Assembly (NCBI RefSeq): GCF_013283835.1
Contig: NZ_CP054052.1
Span: 124,001-188,000 of the forward strand
Direction: 5' to 3'
DNA: 64,000 bases
Source of the DNA: Poseidonibacter lekithochrous
Lineage (GTDB): Bacteria > Campylobacterota > Campylobacteria > Campylobacterales > Arcobacteraceae
Shown: positions 38,519 through 46,818 of the stretch, piece by piece
Numbering within the stretch: position 1 is the first letter of the stretch
How the letters are laid out: every line of letters starts with the position of its first letter
The notes under the pieces: generated by a model
Databases searched by the model: none
What the model saw: only the letters and a program-made list of their open reading frames with translations
What the model was told of the DNA's origin: nothing
Translations under genes and position numbers: made by a program

Positions 38519-39721
38519 ATGGCTAATATAGAAGATATTAAAAAAGAACTAGAAAATGTTAAATATCCTGGTTTCCAAAAATCAATTGTTGAGTTTGGAT
38601 TCGTAAAAGATATTCAATTAGACGGTAAACTAGCTTCAATCGCATTAGATATTACTTCAAGTGCTCAAGAAGTAGAAGACCAATTAAGAAAAGATATTCA
38701 TGCCTGTATAAACGCTATTGGCTTAGAAGTTAGACTTGGGTTTAATAAACCACAAGCTCCAACACAAAACTCTAACTCTACTAGCGGTAAAAACATTGCA
38801 CCACAAATTAAAAAAATTGTAATGGTTAGTTCAGGAAAAGGTGGAGTTGGTAAATCAACAACAACTGTAAACTTAGCAGTAGCAGCAGCTATGCAAGGTA
38901 AAAAAGTTGGTGTTTTAGATGCTGATATCTACGGTCCAAATATTCCTCGAATGATGGGTGTAAATGGTCAAGAAGTTGAAGTAATTGGTGATAAAGCTAA
39001 ACCATTAATGGCTTACGGTGTTGCTGTAATGTCAATGGGTGTTTTAATGGATGAAGGTCAAGCTGTAATCTGGAGAGGTTCTATGGTTATGAAGGCTATC
39101 CAACAATTATTAAGAGATATTCTATGGGAAGAATTAGATATCTTATTTATTGATATGCCTCCAGGTACTGGTGATGCTCAATTAACACTTGCACAAAGTG
39201 TTCCAGTTGCAGCTGGTATCAATGTAACAACTCCACAACATGTAGCATTAGATGATTCTAGAAGATCATTAGATATGTTCCAAAAATTACATATTCCAGT
39301 AGCTGGTATTGTTGAAAATATGAGTGGATTTATTTGTCCATCTTGTGAAACAGAATCAGATATCTTTGGAATGGGTACTTGTGAAGACTTAGCTGATCAA
39401 TATAATACTCAAGTATTAGGTAACTTACCAATTGAACCTTCAATTAGAGTAGGTGGAGATTCTGGTAAACCAATCACTTACTTTAATCCTGAATCTGTAT
39501 CTGCAAAAAGATATATGGAAGCAGCTGCTAAAGTAATTGCATTTGTAGAAGAAGTTGCTGATGATAGAACAAATGAATCTATTCAACCAACAACACCTCC
39601 TGGTGTATCTGCTTGTTCAACATCAGCAGCTCCAGCTCCTAAAGCTGAGGCTAGTTCAGGATGTTGTAGCTCAACTACTTCTGAGGCACCTAAACAAGGT
39701 GGCGGATGTGGTTGTAATTAA
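38519..39721 (+). CDS. mrp: Mrp/NBP35-type iron-sulfur cluster carrier ATPase with cysteine-rich tail
   Basis: The 400-residue protein has an N-terminal MIP18-like domain (about 1-85) and then a ParA/MinD-type ATPase domain with the P-loop SSGKGGVGKST (about 104-114), VLDADIYGPNIPRM, IDMPPGTGDAQLT and the cluster-binding CPSC (about 272-275). It should carry Fe-S clusters to target enzymes. A low-complexity tail from residue 355 adds six more cysteines (ACSTS, GCCSS, GCGCN), which is not part of the usual Mrp core. AAAGGA precedes the ATG, and a clear terminator follows. It stands alone. Confidence 0.94.
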   Translation: MANIEDIKKELENVKYPGFQKSIVEFGFVKDIQLDGKLASIALDITSSAQEVEDQLRKDIHACINAIGLEVRLGFNKPQAPTQNSNSTSGKNIAPQIKKIVMVSSGKGGVGKSTTTVNLAVAAAMQGKKVGVLDADIYGPNIPRMMGVNGQEVEVIGDKAKPLMAYGVAVMSMGVLMDEGQAVIWRGSMVMKAIQQLLRDILWEELDILFIDMPPGTGDAQLTLAQSVPVAAGINVTTPQHVALDDSRRSLDMFQKLHIPVAGIVENMSGFICPSCETESDIFGMGTCEDLADQYNTQVLGNLPIEPSIRVGGDSGKPITYFNPESVSAKRYMEAAAKVIAFVEEVADDRTNESIQPTTPPGVSACSTSAAPAPKAEASSGCCSSTTSEAPKQGGGCGCN

Positions 39722-39773
39722 TAGGCTATAGGATATAGCACAAATATAAATTAATTATATAAACACTAAAATC

Positions 39774-39809
39774 AAAAAGGGAAGGTATTAAATTACCTTC
39801 CCTTTTTTT
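39774..39809 (+). terminator. Rho-independent terminator of mrp
   Basis: AAAAAGGGAAGGTA pairs with TACCTTCCCTTTTT around TTAAAT, and the run of seven T closes it. Confidence 0.92.
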
Positions 39810-39814
39810 ATGTT

Positions 39815-39832
39815 TGTCGTTTTTTTACAATT
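39815..39832 (+). promoter_or_regulatory. Shared 18-bp promoter element, copy 1 (oxidoreductase-AraC operon)
   Basis: TGTCGTTTTTTTACAATT is identical to 41272-41289, which precedes the doxX gene. It lies 46 bp before the ATG and includes a TTTACA that could be a -35-like box. TATACT follows 22 bp after TTTACA. It is a good candidate for the AraC protein's binding site. Confidence 0.55.
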
Positions 39833-39878
39833 TAATTTTTTTTGTATTTTATATACTTCTTTTAAATAAGGAGATTTT

Positions 39879-40418
39879 ATGAGCAAAACATTAGTTATAT
39901 TAGCCCATGATGATATGGATAATTCTGTATTAAATAGTAGGTTTAAAAAAGAGTTAGAGAATGAAGAAAATATTATATATAAAGATTTAAATAGTATTTA
40001 CCCAACATATGAAATTGATGTACAAAAAGAACAAGATGAACTAGCATCTGTTTCAAAAGTAGTATTCCAATTCCCAATGTATTGGTATAGTTTACCCTCA
40101 GCACTTAAAAACTGGATTGACAAGGTGTTTTCTTACGGCTTTTCATATATTGTAGATGATAAAGGTGAATTTGTTCCCCTAGCTTTAAAAGATAAAGAAT
40201 TTCAAGTAATTGCAACTATGGGGGCAAGAGAAGAGTCTTTTATAGGTGAGGGAAGACTAAGTGTAAAAGAGTGTTTAAACTCTTGTTTTTATACAACAAA
40301 GATGTTAGGAATGAAAGAGTTAGACCCAATGTTTTTTTACGGTGCTGCTTATGGTAAAATTTCAGAAGAAACATTAGATGAATATTCAAACATTATCAAA
40401 AAAGAGTTACTAGGATAA
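39879..40418 (+). CDS. NAD(P)H-dependent flavin oxidoreductase (MdaB/KefF-like quinone reductase)
   Basis: The 179-residue flavodoxin-fold protein has FQFPMYWYSLPSALKNWIDKVFSYGFSY, here cited in part as FQFPMYWYSLPSALKNW, the hallmark of the NQO1/KefF/MdaB group. The N-terminus VILAHDDMDNSVLNSRF is the flavin phosphate loop. It likely reduces quinones by two electrons using NAD(P)H and so limits redox stress. The AraC-type regulator gene starts 2 bp after its stop, so the two form an operon. Confidence 0.9.
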   Translation: MSKTLVILAHDDMDNSVLNSRFKKELENEENIIYKDLNSIYPTYEIDVQKEQDELASVSKVVFQFPMYWYSLPSALKNWIDKVFSYGFSYIVDDKGEFVPLALKDKEFQVIATMGAREESFIGEGRLSVKECLNSCFYTTKMLGMKELDPMFFYGAAYGKISEETLDEYSNIIKKELLG

Positions 40419-40420
40419 AC

Positions 40421-41272
40421 ATGAGTTATTTTAATAAGGATTTAGAAGATATTGGTTTTAAACTTTACGAGCCTTGTGAAGAATTAGAACCATATATTTA
40501 TAATTATTGGTCAATTAGAAATAAGATTGATTCTAGAAAAACAAATAAGATCCTAAGTGATGGTAGTATTGGTTTTACTATTAATTTTGCTAATCCTTAT
40601 GAAATAACACTTAATTCAAAAGATATATATTGTAATGCAAAGGTAATACTAAATGGACAATCTAAATATCCTATGTTTATTACTTTTGAAAAATACTTAG
40701 ATGCCATAGGTATTCGTTTTAAAGTCGGAGGAGCTTACAAGTTCTTTGATGAAGAGATTACTTCTTTGTGTGATAAGAACATAAATTATGATGAATCCTT
40801 TTGGGGTTTTGATATTTTGTACAAAGACTTATTAGAAAAAAAGAATAATCAAGAAAAAATACAGGCAATAGAAAAGTTTTTAATAAATAGATTAAAATGC
40901 TCAAAAAAACAAAACTCAGAATATACTTTTGATATTGTAAATTTTATTTATGATAATAAAGGTGATATTAGTATTGAGTGTTTATGTGATGAGTTTTCAT
41001 TAAGTAAACGACAGCTTGAACGAATTTTTAAAAAAGAGATTGGATTAAGTGCAAAACTCTTTTCTAGAATAGTGAGAATGAGAAATGTAAGAGATTCTTT
41101 GAGTTCTTTAGAGGTAGAAAATCTTACTACAACAGGTTATAATAATGGCTTCTTTGACCAAGCCCATTTTATAAAAGAGTTTAAGTCTTTTATGAATGAA
41201 ACGCCTAAAAATTACTATCAAAATAAACTATCAATGGCAAAAACATTAAAATTTAAAAAATTTGAAATCTAA
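40421..41272 (+). CDS. AraC family transcriptional regulator
   Basis: The 283-residue protein has an N-terminal ligand-binding-like domain (YNYWSIRNKID and GRIGF-type beta segments such as LSDGSIGFTINFANP) and a C-terminal AraC DNA-binding domain with two helix-turn-helix units: SIECLCDEFSLSKRQLERIF and TTTGYNNGFFDQAHFIKEFK. The domain order resembles regulators of the DUF6597-plus-HTH type. It lies in one operon with a flavin oxidoreductase and just upstream of doxX. The 18-bp element before both units fits autoregulation and control of doxX. Confidence 0.9.
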   Translation: MSYFNKDLEDIGFKLYEPCEELEPYIYNYWSIRNKIDSRKTNKILSDGSIGFTINFANPYEITLNSKDIYCNAKVILNGQSKYPMFITFEKYLDAIGIRFKVGGAYKFFDEEITSLCDKNINYDESFWGFDILYKDLLEKKNNQEKIQAIEKFLINRLKCSKKQNSEYTFDIVNFIYDNKGDISIECLCDEFSLSKRQLERIFKKEIGLSAKLFSRIVRMRNVRDSLSSLEVENLTTTGYNNGFFDQAHFIKEFKSFMNETPKNYYQNKLSMAKTLKFKKFEI

Positions 41273-41289
41273 TGTCGTTTTTTTACAAT
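41272..41289 (+). promoter_or_regulatory. Shared 18-bp promoter element, copy 2 (doxX)
   Basis: Exact copy of 39815-39832, starting at the last base of the AraC gene stop codon and 49 bp before the doxX ATG. A TAATAT lies 22 bp after TTTACA, the same spacing as in copy 1. Confidence 0.55.
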
Positions 41290-41338
41290 TAAAATATCTG
41301 CCATTCTAATAATATTCTTTAAATTAAAAAGGAATATT

Positions 41339-41791
41339 ATGAATTATATACAAAATAATCAAGAAAAAATTGTTCTCTTATTTGTAAGGTTTGCCCTTGC
41401 AATTGGATTTATATCTGCTGTAGCTGATAGATTTGGATTCTGGGGTAATGCAGGAGAAAGTGGTATAGGTTGGGGTGATTTTGAAAGTTTTCAAGCTTAT
41501 GTGGCTTTTTTAAATCCATATTTACATTTATCATTAGTACCAATTGTTTCTTGGGTGGTTACAATCTTAGAAGTAGTATTTGCAATATTATTAATATTTG
41601 GATTATATGTACGTTCTACTGCATTTTTATCAGCTTTATTATTACTTTCATTTGCTCTAAGTATGAGTTTAACTTCAGGAGTAAAGGCTCCTTTTGATTA
41701 TTCTGTATTCACAGCAGCAAGTGCTGCGATGATGTTATTTTTATATTTATCTAGTGATAAATTATCACAAAAAGTAGAGATTAAAAAATAG
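41339..41791 (+). CDS. DoxX family membrane protein
   Basis: The 150-residue protein has four predicted helices and fits the DoxX family: FVRFALAIGFISAVADRFGFWG at the start, cited in part as FVRFALAIGFISAVADR, and LEVVFAILLIFGLYVRSTAF in the middle. DoxX-type proteins are linked to oxidative or electrophile stress and respiratory chains, but their chemistry is unclear. It appears to be in the AraC-controlled group with the flavin oxidoreductase. It converges with hisIE and shares a terminator with it. Confidence 0.88.
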   Translation: MNYIQNNQEKIVLLFVRFALAIGFISAVADRFGFWGNAGESGIGWGDFESFQAYVAFLNPYLHLSLVPIVSWVVTILEVVFAILLIFGLYVRSTAFLSALLLLSFALSMSLTSGVKAPFDYSVFTAASAAMMLFLYLSSDKLSQKVEIKK

Positions 41792-41809
41792 GAGATTCTC
41801 CTATTTTTT
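41783..41809. terminator. Bidirectional terminator between doxX and hisIE
   Basis: AAAAAATAGGAGA pairs with TCTCCTATTTTTT, a near-perfect palindrome with A- and T-runs on both sides. Both stop codons lie in or next to it. Confidence 0.85.
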
Positions 41810-42491
41810 ATGATTCAACTCTTGAGTTTTTTTCTTCGATTCCAGACATTCCAAATCTTCTAGCAATTTCTTGTTTTACTCTATCTGGGCTTACATTTTT
41901 TGAAGCCATTGCTACAAGCATGTGATAAATAATATCAGCTGCTTCATAAACAATCTCTTCTTGATCATTATCTTTAATTGCAAATGTAAATTCTCCAGCT
42001 TCTTCAACAATCTTCTTCAGCATAGAATTTTCTTTACCCTGTAAAAGTTTTGCAGTATATGATGCTTTAGGGTCATCATTTTTCTTTTCTTGGATTACAT
42101 GGTATAAAGTATCAATTACTCCATAAGCAGCAGTAGTATCAATTTCAACTTTTGTTACTTCCTCATTTGTTTTCATTGATGTGAAGAAACATGATTTTCT
42201 TCCAGTATGACAAGCAACACCAGTTTGTTTTACTTTTAATAAAATAGTGTCATTATCACAATCAAGTAAGATATCTTCTACTTCTTGAATATGACCAGAG
42301 CTTTCACCTTTCTTCCAAATTCTTTGTTTAGATCTTGAAAAGTAATGAGCAATATTTGTATCCATTGTAAGCTCAACTGCTTCTTTGTCCATATAGGCAA
42401 GCATTAAAACGTTACCCGTTGTTGCTTCTTGTGTAACTACAGGGATTAATCCATCCATTTTTTGCCAGTCAATTTTGTTTAATATTTCCAT
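41808..42491 (-). CDS. hisIE: Bifunctional phosphoribosyl-AMP cyclohydrolase / phosphoribosyl-ATP pyrophosphatase HisIE
   Basis: The 227-residue protein combines steps 2 and 3 of histidine biosynthesis. The HisI half has VLMLAYMDKEAVELT, ARYFSRS-like AHYFSRSKQRIWKKGESSG and the zinc site DCDNDTILLKVKQTGVACHT with CHTGRKSCF. The HisE half (from about 128) has SYTAKLLQGKENSMLKKIVEE and AADIIYHMLVA with acidic metal ligands. It is followed on the minus strand by nothing nearer than the doxX terminator, and preceded by a small anchored protein gene 9 bp upstream. Confidence 0.96.
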   Translation of the reverse strand: MEILNKIDWQKMDGLIPVVTQEATTGNVLMLAYMDKEAVELTMDTNIAHYFSRSKQRIWKKGESSGHIQEVEDILLDCDNDTILLKVKQTGVACHTGRKSCFFTSMKTNEEVTKVEIDTTAAYGVIDTLYHVIQEKKNDDPKASYTAKLLQGKENSMLKKIVEEAGEFTFAIKDNDQEEIVYEAADIIYHMLVAMASKNVSPDRVKQEIARRFGMSGIEEKNSRVES

Positions 42492-42500
42492 GTGTAACCC

Positions 42501-42920
42501 TTAAAATTTTTTTTCAACACCTAAACTAAATCCATCAAGTTGTTTCTCTTTTTTATCAACGTCAACACCAAAACTAATATCTAAGTCTTTCTCTTTTGCA
42601 TCCTTAGCTTCTTGAATTGATAAAGGTTGTTGATACTTTTCTTCTTTATATCTTTGTGTTTTATCAATAGTTAGTTCTGGGTCTAAATTGAGTTTTATTT
42701 CTTCAACTTTTTTGATCTTTTCTACTTTTTTAGTTTCTACAGGTTTTACTTCTTTAATCTCTTTTTTTAAAGGAGCTTTTTTTTCTGGAACAACTTTAGT
42801 AGGGCTAGTTTTTTCGATTGGTTTATTTTTTTCTTCATTTAAAGTATTTTTTTGTAAATAAAAAAATAAAGCAACACTTGCTATTAGAAGGATAATTATT
42901 AGGAGTATATTTTTTTTCAT
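42501..42920 (-). CDS. Membrane-anchored lysine-rich hypothetical protein
   Basis: The 139-residue product has one N-terminal transmembrane helix (ILLIIILLIASVALFFYL) and then a long stretch of Lys, Glu and Pro (for example APLKKEIKEVKPVETKKVEK), which resembles the periplasm-spanning linkers of TonB-like proteins but lacks a TonB C-terminal domain. A short C-terminal part (LDISFGVDVDKKEKQLDG) may be folded. No function is recognised. It lies between the SPFH gene (39 bp upstream) and hisIE (9 bp downstream) on the same strand, so it is probably cotranscribed. Confidence 0.72.
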   Translation of the reverse strand: MKKNILLIIILLIASVALFFYLQKNTLNEEKNKPIEKTSPTKVVPEKKAPLKKEIKEVKPVETKKVEKIKKVEEIKLNLDPELTIDKTQRYKEEKYQQPLSIQEAKDAKEKDLDISFGVDVDKKEKQLDGFSLGVEKKF

Positions 42921-42959
42921 GGGAGTGGAAAATAGAGTAGTTTCCTACTCTATTTTAGC

Positions 42960-44054
42960 TTATTGGCTAATTGCCGCATCTCTTGATTTACTTTTAGTAT
43001 CAACCCAAATATTTGGAGTTGAACCACCAGGAGTTAAGAAGATTTTAGCATCTTTGTTTGTTCTAAGTGCTTCATTGAATTTACCTTGAACTGCAATTTG
43101 TTGCATTCTTAAAAGGTTAGGAGTTAAAGATTGTGCAATAGCTTTATTTGCTGTTGCTTGTGCTTTTGCTTCAATTGCAACTGCATCCGCTCTACCTTGT
43201 GCTTCAATTCTATTTGCTTCAGCATCACCAGTCGCTTTAGCAGCTCTTTTTTCAGCTTCTTGCTTAGTTCTTAAAACTTCATATCTAACTCTTTCAGATT
43301 CTTGGTTAGCAATTTGAACTCTCTCAATTTGATCTTTGATCTTTTGAGGTAATACAATTTCTCTTAACTGAACTGATTGTAAAAGTACTGGTTGTCCTTC
43401 AAGAGAATCAACATCTTTTTGGATACCTTCTTGAATTTTAACAGCAATTTCATTTCTTTTTGTAGGAAGTTCTTCTGCTGTATAGTTACCAACAACATTT
43501 CTTACAATATCTCTTACAACTGGGTTAATAATTTTATCTTCCCAAGAGAATCCCCAGTTAGCAATTGTAGTTGGAGCACCTTGCGCTGTTAATCTATATT
43601 GAACAGTTAATTCAATAGAAACAGGTAAACCTCTAGCATCTAAGATAGAAATTGCAGGGTTACTTCTAATACTTTGATCAAATCCACCACTTGTTTCAAT
43701 ATTAGCGTAGTTCATTAATCTTACTTTAGTATCAACTAAAACAACTTTTTGGAATTGTGGGATATAGAAATGAAAACCTGGTCTTAATGGTTCTTCTTCA
43801 TATTTACCAGTAGTACTTTTAATACCTACTTGTCCTGATTCTACGATAATAAATGGTTTAAATACGAATAATAATGCAACTACTGCAATTATTCCGTAAA
43901 TGATTCCAGCTTTTTTACCTAAGTTTTTGAAAAATTCAGGTGGCTCGAAAGGTGGTTGATAGTTTCCTCCACCTCCGTTGTTATTATTATTGTTGTTAGA
44001 ACCACCACCGTTATTGTTTTGTCTGTTTTTGAAATAATCGTTATCTATTGGCAT
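42960..44054 (-). CDS. SPFH (prohibitin/HflK-like) membrane protein
   Basis: The 364-residue protein has an N-terminal low-complexity segment of Asn and Gly, a membrane helix (IIYGIIAVVALLFVF, about 50-68) and an SPFH domain: VESGQVGIKSTTGKYEEEP, RPGFHFYIPQFQKVVLVD, and DARGLPVSIELTVQYRL. A long charged helix rich in Ala, Glu and Arg follows (AEKRAAKATGDAEANRIEAQ), which forms the outer coat in prohibitin and flotillin cages. It should form large rings that organise membranes or hold proteases such as FtsH. Gene order SPFH-ilvE is shared with Campylobacter. Confidence 0.92.
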   Translation of the reverse strand: MPIDNDYFKNRQNNNGGGSNNNNNNNGGGGNYQPPFEPPEFFKNLGKKAGIIYGIIAVVALLFVFKPFIIVESGQVGIKSTTGKYEEEPLRPGFHFYIPQFQKVVLVDTKVRLMNYANIETSGGFDQSIRSNPAISILDARGLPVSIELTVQYRLTAQGAPTTIANWGFSWEDKIINPVVRDIVRNVVGNYTAEELPTKRNEIAVKIQEGIQKDVDSLEGQPVLLQSVQLREIVLPQKIKDQIERVQIANQESERVRYEVLRTKQEAEKRAAKATGDAEANRIEAQGRADAVAIEAKAQATANKAIAQSLTPNLLRMQQIAVQGKFNEALRTNKDAKIFLTPGGSTPNIWVDTKSKSRDAAISQ

Positions 44055-44062
44055 ATTTGTCC

Positions 44063-44983
44063 TTAGTTAATGTATGTTAAGTCTTTTAAGTACTTCTCGT
44101 TTTTACCAGCTACTACGTCAAAGTATGCAGTTTGTAAAGCCTCAGTAATTGGTCCTCTCTCACCAGCACCAATAATTCTTGCATCAATATCTCTAATAGG
44201 AGTAACTTCAACAGCTGTTCCTGTAAAGAATGCTTCATCAGCAATATATACTTCTTCTCTTGTAAGTCTTCTTCTGATTACTTCGTAACCTAAATCTTCA
44301 GCTAATTCAATTACAGTTTTTTGAGTAATTGATTCTAAAGAGTTATCATTAGGAGGAGTGATAATTACACCATCTCTAACAATGAAGAAACAAGCTCCTG
44401 ATGCTTCAGCGATATAACCTTGGTCATCTCTTAATAATGCTTCATCGTATCCACATTCTACTGCTTCACCTTTAGCCATTTGAGAGTTTAGGTAATTTGC
44501 AACTGCTTTTGCTTTACCCATACCTGAAGTGTTTGAGTTTCTAGTCATTGATGCTATTTTTACTCTTACACCTTTTTTAAGACCTTCGTCCCCTAAGTAT
44601 GCTCCCCATTCCCATGCAGAAATAGAAACTTTTACAGGTGCTTCTTTATGGTAAAGACCCATAACTCCGTAACCTAAGTAAACAAGAGGTCTAATATAAG
44701 CACCTTCTGTTAATTCATTTTCTTGTAATAATTTGATTTGCGCTTTATTTAATTCATCTTCAGTAAATGGAACATCAATTAATGTCATTTTAGCTGAGTT
44801 TATAAGTCTTTTAGTATGTTCTTGTAATTTAAAAATTGCACATCTACCATCATGAGTTTTGTATGCTTTTGTACCTTCAATAGCACCATTACCATAATGA
44901 AGTGTATGAGATAGAACATGTACTTTGGCATCATGCCAGTTAACAAGCTCTCCATCCATCCAAATATATTTAGCTTCAGTCAT
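44063..44983 (-). CDS. ilvE: Branched-chain amino acid aminotransferase IlvE
   Basis: The 306-residue class IV PLP enzyme transfers amino groups in leucine, isoleucine and valine synthesis. Visible are YIWMDGELVNWHDAKVHVLS, LHYGNGAIEGTKAY, the substrate/phosphate segment YIRPLVYLGYG, YLNSQMAKGEAVECGYDEAL and GACFFIVRDGVIITPP with the following EITPI-like VEVTPIRDID. Length equals that of E. coli IlvE (309). It starts 8 bp upstream of the SPFH gene on the minus strand and probably leads that transcription unit. Confidence 0.97.
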   Translation of the reverse strand: MTEAKYIWMDGELVNWHDAKVHVLSHTLHYGNGAIEGTKAYKTHDGRCAIFKLQEHTKRLINSAKMTLIDVPFTEDELNKAQIKLLQENELTEGAYIRPLVYLGYGVMGLYHKEAPVKVSISAWEWGAYLGDEGLKKGVRVKIASMTRNSNTSGMGKAKAVANYLNSQMAKGEAVECGYDEALLRDDQGYIAEASGACFFIVRDGVIITPPNDNSLESITQKTVIELAEDLGYEVIRRRLTREEVYIADEAFFTGTAVEVTPIRDIDARIIGAGERGPITEALQTAYFDVVAGKNEKYLKDLTYIN

Positions 44984-45105
44984 CTTATAAATTCCTAATG
45001 ATTTAATTTTTAGCTATTATTTTATCTAAGATTGTATTAAATTATAATTTTTAATATTTACTTTGGTATATTAATAAAAAAAATAGAAGGTATGTTTTAA
45101 TAGAT

Positions 45106-45804
45106 ATGAGTAATAATATTTTTAGAATAGTTTTACCAGCACTTTTTGCATTTGTAATTACAGGATGTTCGGTAAAAGATATGGATTTAGGAAAAATACT
45201 AGAACCTAAAGAAAAAAAGTTTGAATATAAAAGAGAATTGATTTCAGAAGATTTAACAATTAGAGTAAATGAAATTGTTGATGCGATGAAAAAAAATGAT
45301 ATTGAATTAATCAATAAGAAATATATACATCCAACATTTGGGTTTTACAATCTGTATAAAATCAAATCAATAAATGTATTTACCTTTCAAAATCAAATAT
45401 ATAATGTAAAAGAGAAAAAAACAGAAGAAGTTTCTCACTTGATTTCAAGGGTTTCTAAAAACAAATATATTTTTAAGATAAATAAAGAAGATACACAGTT
45501 TAAATGTTCTCCATTAAATGATGCATATTATGGGTGGACAAAACATGGATTGTTTTTAAATGATAAAACAAACACAAACCTATCTTCAATGATGAAAAAA
45601 ATCAATGCATTTGAAAAAGAAAAATATAAAAAAGAAGATTTTCATAAAGTAAAAATGATTGAGAAAATGGGATATAAAGTAGTTTTAACTCCGGAAATAA
45701 TTTTCTATTTAAATAAAATTGATAACAATTGGTATATAACACTAATTGATAGAATTACAACTGATTGTTCTTATAAAAAGAAAACAAAGAAAAAGGTTAA
45801 ATAA
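45106..45804 (+). CDS. Predicted lipoprotein of unknown function
   Basis: The 232-residue product has a hydrophobic signal with lipobox VITGC (cysteine at residue 21) and should be attached to the inner or outer membrane. The rest is lysine-rich with no domain I recognise. One part reads ELINKKYIHPTFGFYNLYKI and the end reads NWYITLIDRITTDCSYKKK with a lysine-rich tail. It overlaps the following methyltransferase gene by 1 bp (TAATG), so both are cotranscribed. A distant AAGG is the only ribosome-site candidate. Confidence 0.78.
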   Translation: MSNNIFRIVLPALFAFVITGCSVKDMDLGKILEPKEKKFEYKRELISEDLTIRVNEIVDAMKKNDIELINKKYIHPTFGFYNLYKIKSINVFTFQNQIYNVKEKKTEEVSHLISRVSKNKYIFKINKEDTQFKCSPLNDAYYGWTKHGLFLNDKTNTNLSSMMKKINAFEKEKYKKEDFHKVKMIEKMGYKVVLTPEIIFYLNKIDNNWYITLIDRITTDCSYKKKTKKKVK

Positions 45805-46400
45805 TGAGTCAACAAGAATTTTGGAATAGCAAATTTTCAAGAGATGGTTACCTTTATGGTATAAAACCAAATACCTTTATAGCTTCAAAAATCAAACTTT
45901 TCCCAAGAGAATCAAAAGTACTTTGTTTAGGTGAGGGTGAAGGAAGAAATGCAATCTTTTTAGCAAAAAGAGGTATGAATGTAACAGCCATTGATGCTTC
46001 TGATATCGGTATTTCAAAGCTTCATTTTAGAGCTTTAGAAGAGAATTTAAAAATCGAAACTATTTGTGCTGATTTAAATGAATGGGAAGTAAAAGAAAAA
46101 TACGATGTAATCGTAGCTTCTTATTTACATATGTACAAAAATGAAAGAGAAGATTTATTTGAAAAAATTGAAGAGTCTTTAAACTCTGGTGGTTACTTTA
46201 TTGGAGAGTTTTTTTCAACAAAACAATTAAACTATGCAAGTGGTGGTCCAAAAGATGAAGATTTACTTTATACTGTAGATGACTTCAAAAAACACTTTGC
46301 TTTATGTGATAATGAAATTAAAGAACAAGTAACAATTCTTGATGAGGGTAAAGGCCATCAAGGGGAAGCTTGCGTTATTAGAGTACTTATTCAAAAATAA
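45804..46400 (+). CDS. Class I SAM-dependent methyltransferase (TehB-like)
   Basis: The 198-residue protein starts FWNSKFSRDGYLYGIKPNTF and has the SAM-binding motif I VLCLGEGEGRNAIFLAKRG, then VTAIDASDIGISKL as motif II, and DVIVASYLHMYK, an acidic motif. This arrangement is that of TehB/thiopurine S-methyltransferase-like small-molecule methylases that help resist tellurite or other toxic compounds. Its substrate is unknown. It follows the lipoprotein gene directly and converges with the MmcQ-like gene. Confidence 0.88.
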   Translation: MSQQEFWNSKFSRDGYLYGIKPNTFIASKIKLFPRESKVLCLGEGEGRNAIFLAKRGMNVTAIDASDIGISKLHFRALEENLKIETICADLNEWEVKEKYDVIVASYLHMYKNEREDLFEKIEESLNSGGYFIGEFFSTKQLNYASGGPKDEDLLYTVDDFKKHFALCDNEIKEQVTILDEGKGHQGEACVIRVLIQK

Positions 46401-46411
46401 ATATAGCTAAA

Positions 46412-46768
46412 TTAAGAAGAAAGGATTTTTTCTTTCTCTTTTTTTGTTAGTTTGGAAAAGACTAACTCATATGATTGACTAATCATATCTTCTACAACAC
46501 TTTTAGGAATACTTCCATCTAAGATAATTGTATTCCAATGTTTCTTATTCATATGGTAACCAGGAATAACACTCTCATAAATTTCCCTATAAGCAATAGC
46601 ATCATTTGGTTCACATTTTAGATTTACTCTTAAAGGATTGTCTTTTTCTGAAACAATAGCAAAAATTTTGTTTTCTATTTTTAAAGTCATAATATCATCA
46701 CCAAAGGGATAATCAATATATGAGCCTTGTCTTTTAAGTAGAAGTTTTTCTATTTCTTGAAGTTGCAT
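46412..46768 (-). CDS. MmcQ/YjbR family protein
   Basis: With the ATG at 46768, which has AAAGGA upstream, the protein has 118 residues. GSYIDYPFGDDIMTLKIENK, then RVNLKCEPNDAIAYRE and PGYHMNKKHWNTIILDGSIP are the hallmark motifs of the MmcQ/YjbR (double-wing CyaY-like) family. These small proteins are common in bacteria and sometimes described as DNA-binding, but their role is unsettled. A TTG five codons further upstream is in frame but would use the ribosome site as coding sequence. It lies 51 bp after znuB. Confidence 0.88.
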   Translation of the reverse strand: MQLQEIEKLLLKRQGSYIDYPFGDDIMTLKIENKIFAIVSEKDNPLRVNLKCEPNDAIAYREIYESVIPGYHMNKKHWNTIILDGSIPKSVVEDMISQSYELVFSKLTKKEKEKILSS

Positions 46769-46818
46769 AGGAGTCCTTTCCAATAATTATAATATAAATC
46801 ATTGGAAAGCTATTATAT

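Noticed and set aside
45051-45314. Hydrophobic minus-strand frame of 87 codons near the lipoprotein gene
   Set aside because: It is the complement of a lysine-rich lipoprotein coding region; the hydrophobic look is an artefact of AAA/TTT codons.
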